This document shows positions 22,668 through 23,688 of a DNA stretch of 23,688 nucleotides, piece after piece. The translations under genes and the position numbers were made by a program. The DNA comes from a virus: positions 1-23,688 of the IMG/VR virus record IMGVR_UViG_3300025138_000361; one strand, written 5' to 3'. The notes beneath the pieces were generated by a model that searched no databases, was not told where the DNA came from, and worked only from the letters and a program-made list of their open reading frames with translations. Each line of letters begins with the position of its first letter. The stretch's first letter is position 1.

Positions 22668-22884
22668 GTTTTTCTCCAATTTTATCTATCCTATCCATGA
22701 GGATTCCCATATCATCTTTTAATTCTGTTTTAGTTACATACTCTCTTGCAATTTCCTCACGGGTTTTGTTTAAAAGTATGTCAAGGCGTTTAGCCTCTTG
22801 TGTGTTTTGTTTGATGTTGAGAAGCACAGGAGCTAACACCAGTGTTATGAAGATGTTCCAAAACAAATATGGTGTTACTTCCAT
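22642..22884 (-). CDS. Small membrane-anchored coiled-coil protein
   Basis: The 80-residue product has one hydrophobic segment at about 6-23 (YLFWNIFITLVLAPVLLNI). A long charged helix with heptad-like Leu/Ile spacing fills the rest (TKTELKDDMGILMDRIDKIGEKLDKLF). The N-terminal anchor plus coiled coil suits an inner-membrane spanin or holin-associated protein. It lies among virion genes, far from the holin-like gene. Similar small proteins occur in marine phages as far as I recall, without known function. The ribosome-binding site is weak (AGAG). It begins eight bases after the 91-residue gene. Confidence 0.7.
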   Translation of the reverse strand: MEVTPYLFWNIFITLVLAPVLLNIKQNTQEAKRLDILLNKTREEIAREYVTKTELKDDMGILMDRIDKIGEKLDKLFQVK

Positions 22885-22892
22885 AGCTCTAA

Positions 22893-23168
22893 TTAATTTG
22901 CTGCGATGTAATCTGTTCCAGTAGTAACTGCTGCAACGTGTGTAGTTTTTAAATTACTTGCTGCTCCTGCTATGTCTGGAGTATCATCATCACTATCAAC
23001 AGGTGCATATTCTAAAATAATTTCAAGGTGGTCTACGTTTCTTTGAACCATCTCGTTTATTTCAGTTTGTGTCATTCTTTCAACGTCCCAACTTCCAGCT
23101 TTTACACCGTCAATTAAGTTTACGCTATCAGTTCCTGCTGATAAACATTCTGTTACTGTTTGTGCCAT
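22893..23168 (-). CDS. Hypothetical 91-residue protein after the tail fibre
   Basis: The product is soluble and acidic (MAQTVTECLSAGTDSVNLID, later PVDSDDDTPDI). A helix with MTQTEINEMVQRNVDHLEIIL fills the middle and a Thr/Ala-rich tail ends it. A strong AAGGAG lies before the ATG. The place directly after an S74-type fibre gene suggests a fibre- or virion-linked protein. I do not recognise a family. Confidence 0.7.
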   Translation of the reverse strand: MAQTVTECLSAGTDSVNLIDGVKAGSWDVERMTQTEINEMVQRNVDHLEIILEYAPVDSDDDTPDIAGAASNLKTTHVAAVTTGTDYIAAN

Positions 23169-23188
23169 TCTATTCTCCTTTTTTGTTG

Positions 23189-23688
23189 TTACCCTTCTAG
23201 GGTTGTTATTCTAGTTGTTAATGCTTCTATTAAAGCGTTTTGTTCTTGTATAGCTTTTACAAGCATTGGTATTAATGAAGAAGGACCAATACGTTGTCTG
23301 CCGTCAGCATCGTCTTCTTTCCACATATCAAAACCATCTTTTAATTCTGAATGAGCATCAATAGCTGTTTTAATTTCTTGTGCTATAAAACCATGATTAG
23401 TGTAATCGTTCATAACACGCTTATCAGAACCTTCTACATACGCTCTTTGTGTATTAGGAATATCTTTTTCTTTTTTCCATTTAAAAGTAACAGGGCGTAA
23501 ATCTTTTATAAAAGATAATCCTGCGGTAGAGTCAGTAATTTCTTCTTTATATCTTTCATCAGAAGGAGCTGTAATTGAAGTAGCACCAAAAGCAATAGCT
23601 GAGTCAGTAGTACCCTCACCAAAACAAAATGATGTATTAGCATTACCTACAGCACCTCTACCCATAACTATTTGATTATGCCCACCAG
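23189..23688 (-). CDS. Tail fibre/spike C-terminus with S74 self-cleaving chaperone domain (partial)
   Basis: The frame stays open to the window edge, so this is the 3' end of a larger gene; the ATG at 23665 is internal. The last 124 residues are a Peptidase S74 intramolecular chaperone. APSDERYKEEI supplies the catalytic Ser (codon 23563-23561) and Lys five residues later (codon 23548-23546). SFIKDLRPVTFKWK, HGFIAQE and a C-terminal coiled coil (IQEQNALIEALTTRITTLEG) follow. In this family the domain helps the fibre trimer fold and then cuts itself off just before the Ser. The part upstream (GRGAVGNANTSFCFGEG) is Gly/Asn-rich fibre-type sequence. It is the receptor-binding or adhesion end of the virion. 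Confidence 0.88.
   Translation of the reverse strand, partial: GGHNQIVMGRGAVGNANTSFCFGEGTTDSAIAFGATSITAPSDERYKEEITDSTAGLSFIKDLRPVTFKWKKEKDIPNTQRAYVEGSDKRVMNDYTNHGFIAQEIKTAIDAHSELKDGFDMWKEDDADGRQRIGPSSLIPMLVKAIQEQNALIEALTTRITTLEG

Noticed and set aside
1-23688. T7-type phage RNA polymerase promoters and tRNA genes
   Set aside because: No recurring conserved ~20-base element was seen before the genes, and the short intergenic gaps hold no cloverleaf. A genome-wide motif search would be needed to exclude phage promoters.

Overview
The window reads as part of a lytic, short-tailed (T7-like) bacteriophage genome. It is strongly AT-rich and almost wall-to-wall coding, with genes overlapping or separated by 1-20 bases. 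The replication genes resemble T7: a gp2.5-type single-strand binding protein, a gp4-type primase-helicase, a gp5-type DNA polymerase and a gp3-type endonuclease I. The gene set (class I ribonucleotide reductase, very large virion proteins, S74-processed fibre) suggests a marine podovirus, perhaps a pelagiphage. The host cannot be fixed from this sequence. No integrase, terminase, capsid, portal, tRNA, CRISPR array or phage RNA polymerase gene is visible here.

Layout. The plus-strand arm (1 to about 10450) holds early and middle genes: two small accessory proteins, SSB and an acidic partner, primase-helicase, DNA polymerase, a run of four apparent nucleases, a DUF3310-type protein and the reductase pair nrdA-nrdB. 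The minus-strand arm (23688 down to about 10707) is a late operon. In transcription order it encodes the C-terminus of an S74-type fibre protein, two small proteins, a 1228-residue repeat protein, three proteins of unknown function that are probably structural (357, 197 and 483 residues), a 1548-residue protein ending in a T4-type lysozyme domain, and a three-TM holin-like protein. The arms converge on a roughly 250-base zone with a hairpin that could terminate transcription in both directions.

How it fits together. Reductase and the DUF3310 protein would supply dNTPs, possibly by breaking down host DNA with the nucleases. Primase-helicase, polymerase and SSB would replicate the genome, and endonuclease I and related nucleases would resolve branched DNA. 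The late arm would provide adhesion, ejection and lysis parts. Several sigma70-like promoters are visible, two of them perfect consensus matches buried inside genes, which suggests the host RNA polymerase transcribes at least part of this genome. The main points to follow up are the 11-residue-periodic rod in the 1228-residue protein, the lysozyme fused to a giant virion protein next to a holin-like gene, the nuclease cluster, and the promoter/terminator-bracketed SSB unit with a dyad in its promoter.
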